Positions 25,320-33,035 of a stretch of DNA of 64,000 nucleotides are shown here, in pieces (the first letter of the stretch is position 1; each line of letters opens with the position of its first letter). The notes beneath the pieces are model-generated. The model worked only from the letters and a program-made list of their open reading frames with translations. It did no database searches and was not told the origin of the DNA. This DNA comes from Gallionella sp. (lineage in GTDB: Bacteria > Pseudomonadota > Gammaproteobacteria > Burkholderiales > Gallionellaceae), in the NCBI GenBank assembly GCA_030700315.1, contig JAUYJO010000006.1:1-64000 (forward strand), read 5' to 3'. Both the position numbers and the translations under genes were made by a program.

Positions 25320-26624
25320 ATGTTTTCAATGAGCGCGCCCTTTAATCTTTCTCTGCAAAAAACCGGTTTCGGCCTGATGTTGTGTGCAGCCTTGCTGGGC
25401 GGTGGGTCAGCTTGCGCACAGGATCAACACGACCATGGCAATACCCAAACCCCGGCTATGCCCACAGACCCCATGAGCGGCCACGGCCATGGCGATCACC
25501 AGACCCATTCAACAACCACGACCCCCATCAAGGAAGTGCCGTTACCCGAAGGACTCAGTTCGGCGCAGTCGATGGCAATAGACTCGACCGGACGACTCTG
25601 GTTTACCGAAAAAGTCGGCAAAAACCTGACCATGTATGACCCGGATAAAAAAGAGTTTTCGACCTACCCGCTCCCTGTCTCATGGGGGAAGATGGGCTTT
25701 TCAAACATGACGCTGGGACCCGATGGAGACATCTGGTTTACCGTGACGCGCTGGGTTGAGGGTGCGGAAGAGCCCAATATTCTGGGCAGGTTTTCGCCGG
25801 CGGACGGATATTTTACAAAATATGCCATTCCGCACAATTCAATTCCCGAAGAATTGGTCGTCGATGCACAAGGCACGATATGGTTTTTTGCCTCCAATAA
25901 AAACTATCTCTATCGCGTCGATCCGAAGACTTTCGCCCTCAAAGGATATCCCATTCCGACCGCCAACGGTAACCCCAAGAGCTTGGCTGCCGATCCAAGA
26001 GGCCATATCTGGTTTGTCGAATCCAACGCCAATAAACTCGGAGAATTTATTCCGGAGCAGGGAGTATTCAATGAATATGAAGTGCTCACGCAATTTGCCA
26101 ACCTGGGAAAAATCTCCATCGACAAGAATGGAAAAATATGGTTTGTGGAAGTCACCGCAAACCGGATCGGAGTATTTTCACCCGAGCAGAAACGCTTTGA
26201 TGAAGCCATCATCCCCACCCCCAGCAGCACACCCGTTGCACTGGTAAACGATGACAAGGGGAACGTCTGGTTTCTGGAATACAAAGGCAACAAGGTTGGC
26301 GTCTTCAATCCGGAGCAGGCGACCTTCCATGAATTCGATATTCCCAGCTTCGGCAGCTTACCGGCAGACATGGCGATAGATCGCAAACGCTCTCTGCTCT
26401 GGTTCACCCAGAGCGCCACAGAAGCAAAGACGCTGGGGATGCTGTCCATCGACGAAGCGTTGGCGAAAATAGACCAACAAAGCAAAGCCCCGCTACCGGC
26501 TCCCGAGAAAAAAGCCTCCGAAGGCAGCATGACTCAATGGCTGGTTGCTTTCGCCGCAATTATTGGTATCGCCATGCTGGGCGTGAGGTTAACCAGGAGA
26601 GCTCGCAAAGGCGGCGCTTCATAA
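25320..26624 (+). CDS. Vgb/streptogramin-lyase-like beta-propeller, membrane-tethered
   Basis: About 434 residues: a signal sequence (LMLCAALLGGGSACA), a His-rich segment (HDHGNT, HGHGDHQTH), then seven or so beta-propeller repeats, each carrying a GxIWF-type strand (GRLWFTEK, GDIWFTV, GHIWFVES, GKIWFVEV). A C-terminal helix (WLVAFAAIIGIAMLGV) anchors it. Known Vgb enzymes inactivate streptogramins, but most homologues in respiratory loci have no known activity. The His-rich stretch hints at metal binding. The track starts at TTG; the ATG at 25320 is preferred. It is paralogous to the next gene. Confidence 0.83.
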   Translation: MFSMSAPFNLSLQKTGFGLMLCAALLGGGSACAQDQHDHGNTQTPAMPTDPMSGHGHGDHQTHSTTTTPIKEVPLPEGLSSAQSMAIDSTGRLWFTEKVGKNLTMYDPDKKEFSTYPLPVSWGKMGFSNMTLGPDGDIWFTVTRWVEGAEEPNILGRFSPADGYFTKYAIPHNSIPEELVVDAQGTIWFFASNKNYLYRVDPKTFALKGYPIPTANGNPKSLAADPRGHIWFVESNANKLGEFIPEQGVFNEYEVLTQFANLGKISIDKNGKIWFVEVTANRIGVFSPEQKRFDEAIIPTPSSTPVALVNDDKGNVWFLEYKGNKVGVFNPEQATFHEFDIPSFGSLPADMAIDRKRSLLWFTQSATEAKTLGMLSIDEALAKIDQQSKAPLPAPEKKASEGSMTQWLVAFAAIIGIAMLGVRLTRRARKGGAS

Positions 26625-26656
26625 ACTCAACTTGCAGGTTTTTTGCTGCACATGTA

Positions 26657-26672
26657 CCCCATCAAAATGGGG
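26657..26672 (+). terminator. short hairpin after the first beta-propeller gene
   Basis: CCCCAT-CAAA-ATGGGG forms a six-pair stem about 30 bases after the stop. A weak A/T tail follows, so termination is only possible, not certain. Confidence 0.3.
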
Positions 26673-26814
26673 AAACTTTCGCGGCTTTAATGTATCTGTA
26701 AACCAATACTTAACTGAGTGTCAGCCTTGGCTTGGTTGCTCTCCTTCCGGCTTGGCTCTTCTTCCTGCAACCATGCACTCGTGCCTTCACACTATTTCAA
26801 ACAAGGATAATGCG

Positions 26815-27804
26815 GTGAAAAAAGTAGCTTTTTTTTGGATAATTTTCAGCAGTTTTTTATGCTCTTCCTCATGGGGCGCCGATGTCTTTCGATCTTTCAA
26901 AATACCCACAGAATTTACCTTGCCGACAAGAATTGCCATCGACAAAACAGATACCGTTTGGTTTATTGCGTCAAACTTTCATAAAATCGGGCGGTTTCAG
27001 CCGGCCCGGGGTATTTTTTCCGAGCACGACATCCCCACCCCAAAAAGTGTTCCCTCGGACATAACTATCAGCAACACCGGCAAACTATGGCTTACCGAGT
27101 CCGACTCAAACCAGCTCGGCGTTCTCGATCCTGTCTCGCTGACGTTCAAGGAATACGATATCCCCACGATATCCAGCAATCCCGGAAGAATTGCGTCCGA
27201 CCTCAACGGGAATATCTGGTTTACCGAATTTTATGGCAATAAAATTGGTATGTTCGACCCTCGCAAAGAGACTTTCCGTGAATATCCGGTGCCTACGCCC
27301 GATAGCCGCCCGTCCGGTATTACCGTGGATAAAAAGGGCATAGTGTGGTTCCTGGAATCCGAGGGCAATAAACTGGCCCGGTTAAACCCCAAAGATGGGG
27401 CGATTCAAGAGTTCAAATTACCCGAATCGCACGAAACCCCCCGAGACTTGATTATAGACCGCGCGGGGATGCTCTGGTTTGGCGGCCACATAGGGCGAAA
27501 TTTGATGGTATTTAACCCCGCGACAAAAAAATTCAAATCCTTTTTCTTGCCCAATAACGGCGCAATTGAAAGCTTGGCCGTGGGGATGAATGGCAAGATA
27601 TACTGCACCCTCCTGACAAGCGGCAAAATCGCCGTATTTGACACGGCAACCCACGCGTTTCTGGAACTGGACGTGGGCGTGGGCAAGAGCAAACCCAATG
27701 GCATCAGCGCTGATTCAAAGGGAGATATCTGGTTTACTGATACGGATAAAAATACCCTGATCAAATTGGATGCTCGTATGGCCGCCAAACTGTGGGTAAA
27801 ATAA
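26815..27804 (+). CDS. second Vgb-like beta-propeller, exported
   Basis: A paralogue of the preceding gene without the His-rich segment or C-terminal anchor. A signal peptide (FFWIIFSSFLCSSSWG) precedes about seven propeller blades with the same GxIWF/VWF strands (NGNIWFTEFYGNKIG, GIVWFLESEGNKL, GDIWFTDTDKN). The track ORF extends 61 codons upstream with low-quality sequence; the GTG at 26815, preceded by AAGGA, starts directly before the signal peptide. It probably lies free in the periplasm. Enzymatic activity cannot be inferred. Confidence 0.83.
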   Translation: MKKVAFFWIIFSSFLCSSSWGADVFRSFKIPTEFTLPTRIAIDKTDTVWFIASNFHKIGRFQPARGIFSEHDIPTPKSVPSDITISNTGKLWLTESDSNQLGVLDPVSLTFKEYDIPTISSNPGRIASDLNGNIWFTEFYGNKIGMFDPRKETFREYPVPTPDSRPSGITVDKKGIVWFLESEGNKLARLNPKDGAIQEFKLPESHETPRDLIIDRAGMLWFGGHIGRNLMVFNPATKKFKSFFLPNNGAIESLAVGMNGKIYCTLLTSGKIAVFDTATHAFLELDVGVGKSKPNGISADSKGDIWFTDTDKNTLIKLDARMAAKLWVK

Positions 27805-27859
27805 TACCGGCAGAGTGCTGGAAATTGATCGATAGCTTGCTGTCAACGATAGGTAGAAT

Positions 27860-28381
27860 ATGAAAAAATATGGGTGGGCGGTGGGTTTATTTATTTTTGT
27901 AATCGTTGCTGCGGTTGGCGCAGTGGCTATTCCTAACCCGTTAAGTGCGCAGATACTGACCGAAGCCAAGTACCGTGGCTATCTCCCCTATACCACTGAC
28001 GAGGCTATTACCCTTGCCTACCAACGCTGCACCACCTGCCACCCCGCTGACAAAATGCTCAAATACTGCTCTCGCTGCGGCCCGCCCTTTATTGTCGTTT
28101 CTCAATCCATGAAAAAATACACGGAATTGATGAACGAGAAAGGCGGCAACTTTAAGCCGTTCTCCGATGCGGAGACAGTTGCAATTACACAGGTCTGGAA
28201 CGGCTTGGTCGGAAATTGGGAGCCGGATTGGGGCACGAAAGACATCAAGAAGCTCTTGCAGGGCGATCAGGCGCTGATTCGTTTGGCTGAAACGCCCGTA
28301 GCGCAAAGACCCATAGAAGTGGCGCTAAAAAACAAGCAAGCGCCAGGTTCGCATAAAGAGGACAGGAAAACCGTTCCCTAA
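27860..28381 (+). CDS. small monoheme cytochrome c-like protein
   Basis: A 173-residue protein with an N-terminal membrane helix or signal (AVGLFIFVIVAAVGAVAI), one heme c site CTTCH near residue 57 and, ten residues later, a CSRCG pair that could form a disulfide or bind a metal. The rest is helical and Lys-rich. It ends the plus-strand block of cytochrome b and propeller genes, so it may be their periplasmic electron acceptor. It does not match a standard cytochrome c class by length or Met ligand spacing. Confidence 0.75.
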   Translation: MKKYGWAVGLFIFVIVAAVGAVAIPNPLSAQILTEAKYRGYLPYTTDEAITLAYQRCTTCHPADKMLKYCSRCGPPFIVVSQSMKKYTELMNEKGGNFKPFSDAETVAITQVWNGLVGNWEPDWGTKDIKKLLQGDQALIRLAETPVAQRPIEVALKNKQAPGSHKEDRKTVP

Positions 28382-28398
28382 TTTTTTCTCTGTTTTTT

Positions 28399-28650
28399 TC
28401 AGGTAAGCAATTTTTCCAGAATTTTTGCGTAATAGTACTGGCGCAGATTTTGCCTGGCCATCAGCAGAATCAACAGCACCAACACAAAATGGATGCCGGG
28501 CGCAAAATCGGGCTGTGTGGCGAACTGCCAAGCGTAATACAGTGCCAAACCCAGCCCCGCGATCACGCTTGTAATCGAGAGCGCCAGGAAGAGTTTTTTG
28601 CGCTTGATGGCTCGCCTGGCAAAACAAAGTTCTGAATCAGTCATGCTCAT
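28399..28650 (-). CDS. small two-helix membrane protein, unknown
   Basis: About 83 residues from the ATG at 28650 (MSMTDSELCFARRAIKRKK...). Two hydrophobic segments (LFLALSITSVIAGLGLALYYAW and IHFVLVLLILLMARQNL) flank a short loop. I do not recognise the family. It lies convergent to the cytochrome c gene at 27860 and downstream of the cytochrome c at 28754, separated by an inverted repeat. Confidence 0.5.
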   Translation of the reverse strand: MSMTDSELCFARRAIKRKKLFLALSITSVIAGLGLALYYAWQFATQPDFAPGIHFVLVLLILLMARQNLRQYYYAKILEKLLT

Positions 28651-28674
28651 ATATGCGCACTCGATCGGTTCTGT

Positions 28675-28731
28675 GTAGGAGCGCAATTTATTGCGCGACA
28701 GTCAAAATCGCGCAATAAATTGCGCTCCTAC
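28675..28731. repeat. intergenic hairpin repeat (GTAGGAGCGCAATTTATTGCGCG and inverse)
   Basis: GTAGGAGCGCAATTTATTGCGCG is followed, 10 bases on, by its complement. It is an almost perfect stem of about 23 pairs, related in style to the GTAGGAGCGGCTTTAGCC hairpin at 15057. It could terminate transcription of the adjacent cytochrome gene. Confidence 0.75.
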
Positions 28732-28753
28732 AACGGCGTTCCCCACTAATGGA

Positions 28754-29209
28754 TTATTTGGCTTTGTATTTACACATACAGATACTGTTCCTGACATATT
28801 GAACAATTTGTTTTATCTCTGCATCGGTAAAAGTTTCTTTCCAGCTCGGCATAGCCTCGGAAAACCCCACCGCAGCGCCGCCCGATTTGACAACTTTAAA
28901 AAGAAACTCATCAGTGCGCGCCGATAGCAGTTGTGCATCGCTCAAATTACGGGCCTTTAACCCTTCACCTAGCGTGTCTGCCAAAGGGCCATCCCCTTTC
29001 CCGGTATCCCCATGGCAGGGCGAACAATTTCCAATATAGTTGTCCTTGCCAGCATCACCAGTGTACGTTCCAGTATTGACCGGGTCTATCTCTATATGGG
29101 AACGATTCCTATCTTTCTTTAACGGTTCCGCCGCAAATCCTGCACCGGCAAAAACCATGATGCTCAAGCCCAGAGCTATGGATATTATCCTCACTCGCAA
29201 GTTTTTCAT
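28754..29209 (-). CDS. monoheme cytochrome c, class I type
   Basis: A 151-residue periplasmic cytochrome with a signal peptide (IALGLSIMVFAGAGFAA), a heme site CSPCH near residue 62 and a likely axial Met in the EAMPSWKE segment, the usual order for class I. An unusual C-terminal CMCKYK tail follows the last helix. It lies just downstream of the HemY and radical SAM genes on the same strand. It could shuttle electrons for the bc-like complexes on either side. Confidence 0.88.
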   Translation of the reverse strand: MKNLRVRIISIALGLSIMVFAGAGFAAEPLKKDRNRSHIEIDPVNTGTYTGDAGKDNYIGNCSPCHGDTGKGDGPLADTLGEGLKARNLSDAQLLSARTDEFLFKVVKSGGAAVGFSEAMPSWKETFTDAEIKQIVQYVRNSICMCKYKAK

Positions 29210-29357
29210 TTGCCCTCCTTACTTTTCAAACACTCAGCCTTCGGATCAGATTACAGTGGTTTTTAAAGCGTTGCTCATTCTATAACTATATGTAGCTTGC
29301 ACTCATCCAACCCATTACACACCCACACACTTGCAAACGCGCCTCCGCTTACCAGCA

Positions 29358-30815
29358 CTATTCAAGAGCCGCATCCATTGATTCCAGCGAATAGGCAGTT
29401 TTTGTGCCTGACTGCTGCGCTTCCTCGCGCCGCTTTCTTTCAACGGATGGCCAGCATTGCGCTCCCAAGATACGATCCGCCACGGCATGTCCACACACCA
29501 GGCGATCACGCACCGACACCCCGCCCCGGTAGTTGGCCTCGAGGTGAAGGCTGGGAATATGTTGCAAGCGCGCCGTGATTGCCTGCATGCGCGCCTGGTA
29601 GGCGCCGTGATACGCTGGCAGCGCCTCGCAGTGCCTGTCGATGCGCACCATCTCCGGGTCAGATTTTAAATCCATGAGCGGGCGTAGTGTTCTGAATGTC
29701 TCATCGACAAGGCGTCCGTCGTCCCAATCCGCCACCTTGGGAGCGCGCGCGCCACCGAGATAAGAGGTCAGCAGGACTTTACCCGGAGGTGCCCGATCAG
29801 GAAACAGGGCGCTCATCCACAGATTGCCCGTCAGGGTTCCGCTTTCTCCTTTGGGCGCGAGGAATCCGGTGCCATCCAGCGGATGTCCCACGGCGTCGCG
29901 CGCCATCCCGGCATGCACGACATTCACCGGTGCGTAACCAATGCCACGCAACAATTCCGCCAACTCCTTGTCCAGCGGATTGACCAGTGCAGCAGCAGCA
30001 GGTGCGGGCGTTGCCACAATCACATGGCAGGCTGACACGGTGCGCTGCCCGTGCGGCGTTGCCGCTACAGCTTGCCAGCCCTCCCGCTCGCGCACCAGCT
30101 CTTGCGCGGTATGGCCGGTGCGCAAATTGATTCCGGGAGCCTGTGCCAGCGCCTCCACCAAAGTAGCCATGCCGCCACGAAAGGAGAACGTGTCGGTAGC
30201 GCTGGCCGTGCTGCGGCGTAATACACGGTTAACCAGCACTCCCGCTCCGATGCTGCCGTAGCGCTGCTCCAAAGCCATCAGGCGCGGCAAAACGGCAGCG
30301 GCACTGGCCTGATCCGCATCTGCGGCCAGCGTCCCGGCAACGAAAGGCTCCATGGCTTTTTCCAGCACTTCGCGGCCAAGACGGCGCGTGATGAATTCGC
30401 TGACCGATTCTTCGCTCCGCCCGCTGGAGAAGATGAACGGTTCGGCCAGCAGGCGCAATTTGCCGCGCAGGCTCCACAAGGGTGAAACCACCATGGAGCC
30501 CAAACGCATGGGCAGCGCTTTCAGTCGCCCCTTGTGCAACAGGTAACGGCGCGCCTCGGCGCCAGGCAAGCGGGCGGTTTTTGCCGATTCCAGTCCGGCC
30601 TCGCGCATCAGCTCCGCCACTTCGGGGCGGAAATTCAACACCATGGATGCGGCGCGTTCGGTGAGATAGCCGTCCTGCCGGGTGCTCATGATCTTGCCGC
30701 CCGAGCGCTCGCCGGCCTCCCATACCTCGACCGAAAGACCGCTGCGCGCCAGCCACCAGGCGGAAGCCAAGCCTGAAATACCGCCACCGATAATGAGTAC
30801 GTCAACTTTATTCAT
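29358..30815 (-). CDS. hemY: FAD-dependent protoporphyrinogen oxidase, HemY type
   Basis: About 485 residues. The N-terminus carries the dinucleotide-binding motif IIGGGISGLASAWWLARSG followed by the acidic FAD-ribose contact, and the GGKIMSTRQDGYLTERAAS segment typical of HemY and related flavin amine oxidases. HemY makes protoporphyrin IX or, in other lineages, coproporphyrin III from their porphyrinogens. The track ORF is 47 codons too long, running into repeat C3; the ATG at 30815 begins MNKVDVLIIGGG. Position next to a radical SAM gene of the NirJ/AhbD kind suggests heme supply for the cytochrome cluster. Confidence 0.87.
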   Translation of the reverse strand: MNKVDVLIIGGGISGLASAWWLARSGLSVEVWEAGERSGGKIMSTRQDGYLTERAASMVLNFRPEVAELMREAGLESAKTARLPGAEARRYLLHKGRLKALPMRLGSMVVSPLWSLRGKLRLLAEPFIFSSGRSEESVSEFITRRLGREVLEKAMEPFVAGTLAADADQASAAAVLPRLMALEQRYGSIGAGVLVNRVLRRSTASATDTFSFRGGMATLVEALAQAPGINLRTGHTAQELVREREGWQAVAATPHGQRTVSACHVIVATPAPAAAALVNPLDKELAELLRGIGYAPVNVVHAGMARDAVGHPLDGTGFLAPKGESGTLTGNLWMSALFPDRAPPGKVLLTSYLGGARAPKVADWDDGRLVDETFRTLRPLMDLKSDPEMVRIDRHCEALPAYHGAYQARMQAITARLQHIPSLHLEANYRGGVSVRDRLVCGHAVADRILGAQCWPSVERKRREEAQQSGTKTAYSLESMDAALE

Positions 30816-30851
30816 CGCTATGCTGCTGACTTGTGTTTTATCCAATCTGGC

Positions 30852-30953
30852 GTAGCTGCTCAGGTCAAACGATTTGCTCACAGAACAACCACAACGCCAG
30901 TTCCTTACCCATGGAAGCGGGGAAGGTGAAAAATTGCCGCACCTGAGTAGTTG
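30852..30953. repeat. MITE-like repeat, family C copy 3
   Basis: Ends GTAGCTGCTCAG and CTGAGTAGTTGC are inverted, with the internal ACAACGCCAGT and GGGGAAGG features shared with the copies at 47239 and 50895. Confidence 0.75.
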
Positions 30954-30968
30954 CAATCGGGCGGAATT

Positions 30969-33035
30969 TTACTTGTTTGCCTTGAGTTGCGCCTTCATTT
31001 TTTCGAGCAAATCCTGACCCAGCAGATCGCCGGGATTTTCCCGTGCCGCAACAAAATTTTTGATGGTATCAAAACGCTTGTCGGCTTCGGGATTGCCCTT
31101 GAGGCGCGGCACGCGATCGCGCGCAATCTCGTAGGCATCGAAGCTCAATTCCTGCATTCCGAACCCCTTCATGCGCTGCACCGCGCGCATCATGGCGTTA
31201 TTGCGGAAGCGCGTCAGGTCGCTGGAAGTAATGCGCGCCAAACCTTCCTTGCGCGCGTTGAATTCGGCGGCTTTCTTGATTCCCGCCCGGTTGAAATCGG
31301 GCGCGGACAGCACGCGCGCCAAAGCATCTGCGTCCCATTCCACTCCGCCGGTCAGTTGTGCAATGGCTGCCTCGACGTCCGCTCTCTCAACGGTGGCGGC
31401 GCGGCGCTTTTGGGTGAAGCTTTCAGCGGCGCCCTCCAGAGCAGGCTCAACAAACATGCGCACCTGTGGCGCTTTTTCGGCTAGGAAGACCGTAAGCAAC
31501 TGGTCGGATTCATCCGTCCATGAAAAACTGCGACCGGGTGGCTGTTCCGATTCCAGCCTGTCCAACAGCTTGATATTGACTTCCAGTCTGCCCTCGGAAC
31601 GCGCGACATCTTCGGCAATCGCGCGTATCCCTTCCTGCAGGAAAGCGGGCATGGCCGCAAGGCGCTCGCGCGCCTGCTCGCTCCACGGCAACGTGGCAGC
31701 AGAAGCCTGGCCTGCCGCCGATGATGCGGCTTGCAGGTTTGCGTCTCCTGCTGCGCCAGATTTCATATCGGGTCGCGGCGGCCCGCCATTGCCGAAGCGT
31801 TTGGCGGACAAAGTTGCCAAATGCTCTTCCGTCACCACATGCAAGCCAAGATCATGCACATAACTTTCAGCGCGTTTCTTGACCATCTTGCGCAGGAAGG
31901 AGGGAACACGCGACAGGCGCTTCCCCGCCTCTTCACTCCAGGACAGCGTTTCAGTTTGCTCGGCCAGCGGCTCGATGACGGCGGCTCCCTCGGGTACATA
32001 AACGCACCAGGGATCGGTATCCATCAGGCTGTCGCCGAGGGCGAGGGGTCGCGCGCGGCAACCGCCGCACAATTTCCTGAATTCGCAACTGCCGCACTTG
32101 CCTTGCAGTTTGGGATTACGTAGCGCCTGAAAGGTGGGTGATTGATTCCAGATATCCCAGAATTTTTTATCGCGGATGTTGCCTTCTTCATCGGGAATAT
32201 ACGGGCAGGCCGTCACGCCGCCTTCCGGGGTGATGCGGCAATAATGGATGCCGGCCAGACAACCGCCGCCCTCGTATCCGGCGGCACGGGTGAGCGTCGA
32301 TTGCGGGTTGCGCTGATAGGCGATGCGCTTGTAATGGGGGGCGCAGCGGGCGCGGATCAGCAAATCCCTGCTCTGCTCCTGCGCCGCCACCAATTGGTTG
32401 AGCACCCGCTCATAAGTGATGGGGCTGATGTCCGACATGGATTCACCGCGACCGGTACACACCAGGAAGAACACGTTCAGCACCCGCGCCCCGGAAGCCC
32501 GGGCAAAATCTATCATGCCCGGCACTTCGTCGGCATTGGATTCGGTGACGGAGAAATGGATCTGGAAGGGCAAGCCGTGGCGCTTGCAGGCCTCGATGCC
32601 CTGCATGGTTTTCTCCCACGCGCCTGACAACCCGCGGAAGGCATCGTGTTTTTCGGGGTCGAGAGAATCGACACTTATCCCGGCACCCATCGCGCCGGCA
32701 GCCTTCAACGATTGCACGCGCCTGTCGGTGAGCGCCACGCCGTTTGTCCCCACCACTATCGCAAGGCCGCGTCCGGTACCATGCGCTACCAGCTCCTCCA
32801 AGTCGCCACGCATCATCGGTTCACCGCCGGTGAGCACGACCATGGTTTCAGTGCTGCGTGTCGCAATCTCATCCAGCAGGCCGCACACCTCTTCCGTAGT
32901 CAGCTCATTTTTATCGCCGTGCCTCATGGTTTCCGCATCCATGTAGCAATGGGCACAGGCGAGATTACAGCGCTTGGTCAGGTTGATGGCGAGCAGAAAC
33001 AGGCCGTTTGCATCGGCGGTGCGAGATACATCCAT
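30969..33035 (-). CDS. radical SAM/SPASM protein with four C-terminal PCP_red-like repeats
   Basis: A 688-residue fusion. Residues 15-240 form the radical SAM barrel with CNLACAHC (Cys23, 27, 30) holding the 4Fe-4S cluster. Residues 255-345 form a SPASM-like region with CGSCEFRKLCGGCRARP, the arrangement seen in NirJ and AhbD, which modify heme side chains. Four repeats follow (about 365-412, 450-495, 505-562, 566-615), opening W-S/T/D-x-E/D-A and resembling the PCP_red domain at the C-terminus of protochlorophyllide reductase ChlB. The ATG overlaps the stop of the USP gene (TAATG). I infer a tetrapyrrole-modifying role; the substrate is unknown. Confidence 0.85.
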   Translation of the reverse strand: MDVSRTADANGLFLLAINLTKRCNLACAHCYMDAETMRHGDKNELTTEEVCGLLDEIATRSTETMVVLTGGEPMMRGDLEELVAHGTGRGLAIVVGTNGVALTDRRVQSLKAAGAMGAGISVDSLDPEKHDAFRGLSGAWEKTMQGIEACKRHGLPFQIHFSVTESNADEVPGMIDFARASGARVLNVFFLVCTGRGESMSDISPITYERVLNQLVAAQEQSRDLLIRARCAPHYKRIAYQRNPQSTLTRAAGYEGGGCLAGIHYCRITPEGGVTACPYIPDEEGNIRDKKFWDIWNQSPTFQALRNPKLQGKCGSCEFRKLCGGCRARPLALGDSLMDTDPWCVYVPEGAAVIEPLAEQTETLSWSEEAGKRLSRVPSFLRKMVKKRAESYVHDLGLHVVTEEHLATLSAKRFGNGGPPRPDMKSGAAGDANLQAASSAAGQASAATLPWSEQARERLAAMPAFLQEGIRAIAEDVARSEGRLEVNIKLLDRLESEQPPGRSFSWTDESDQLLTVFLAEKAPQVRMFVEPALEGAAESFTQKRRAATVERADVEAAIAQLTGGVEWDADALARVLSAPDFNRAGIKKAAEFNARKEGLARITSSDLTRFRNNAMMRAVQRMKGFGMQELSFDAYEIARDRVPRLKGNPEADKRFDTIKNFVAARENPGDLLGQDLLEKMKAQLKANK

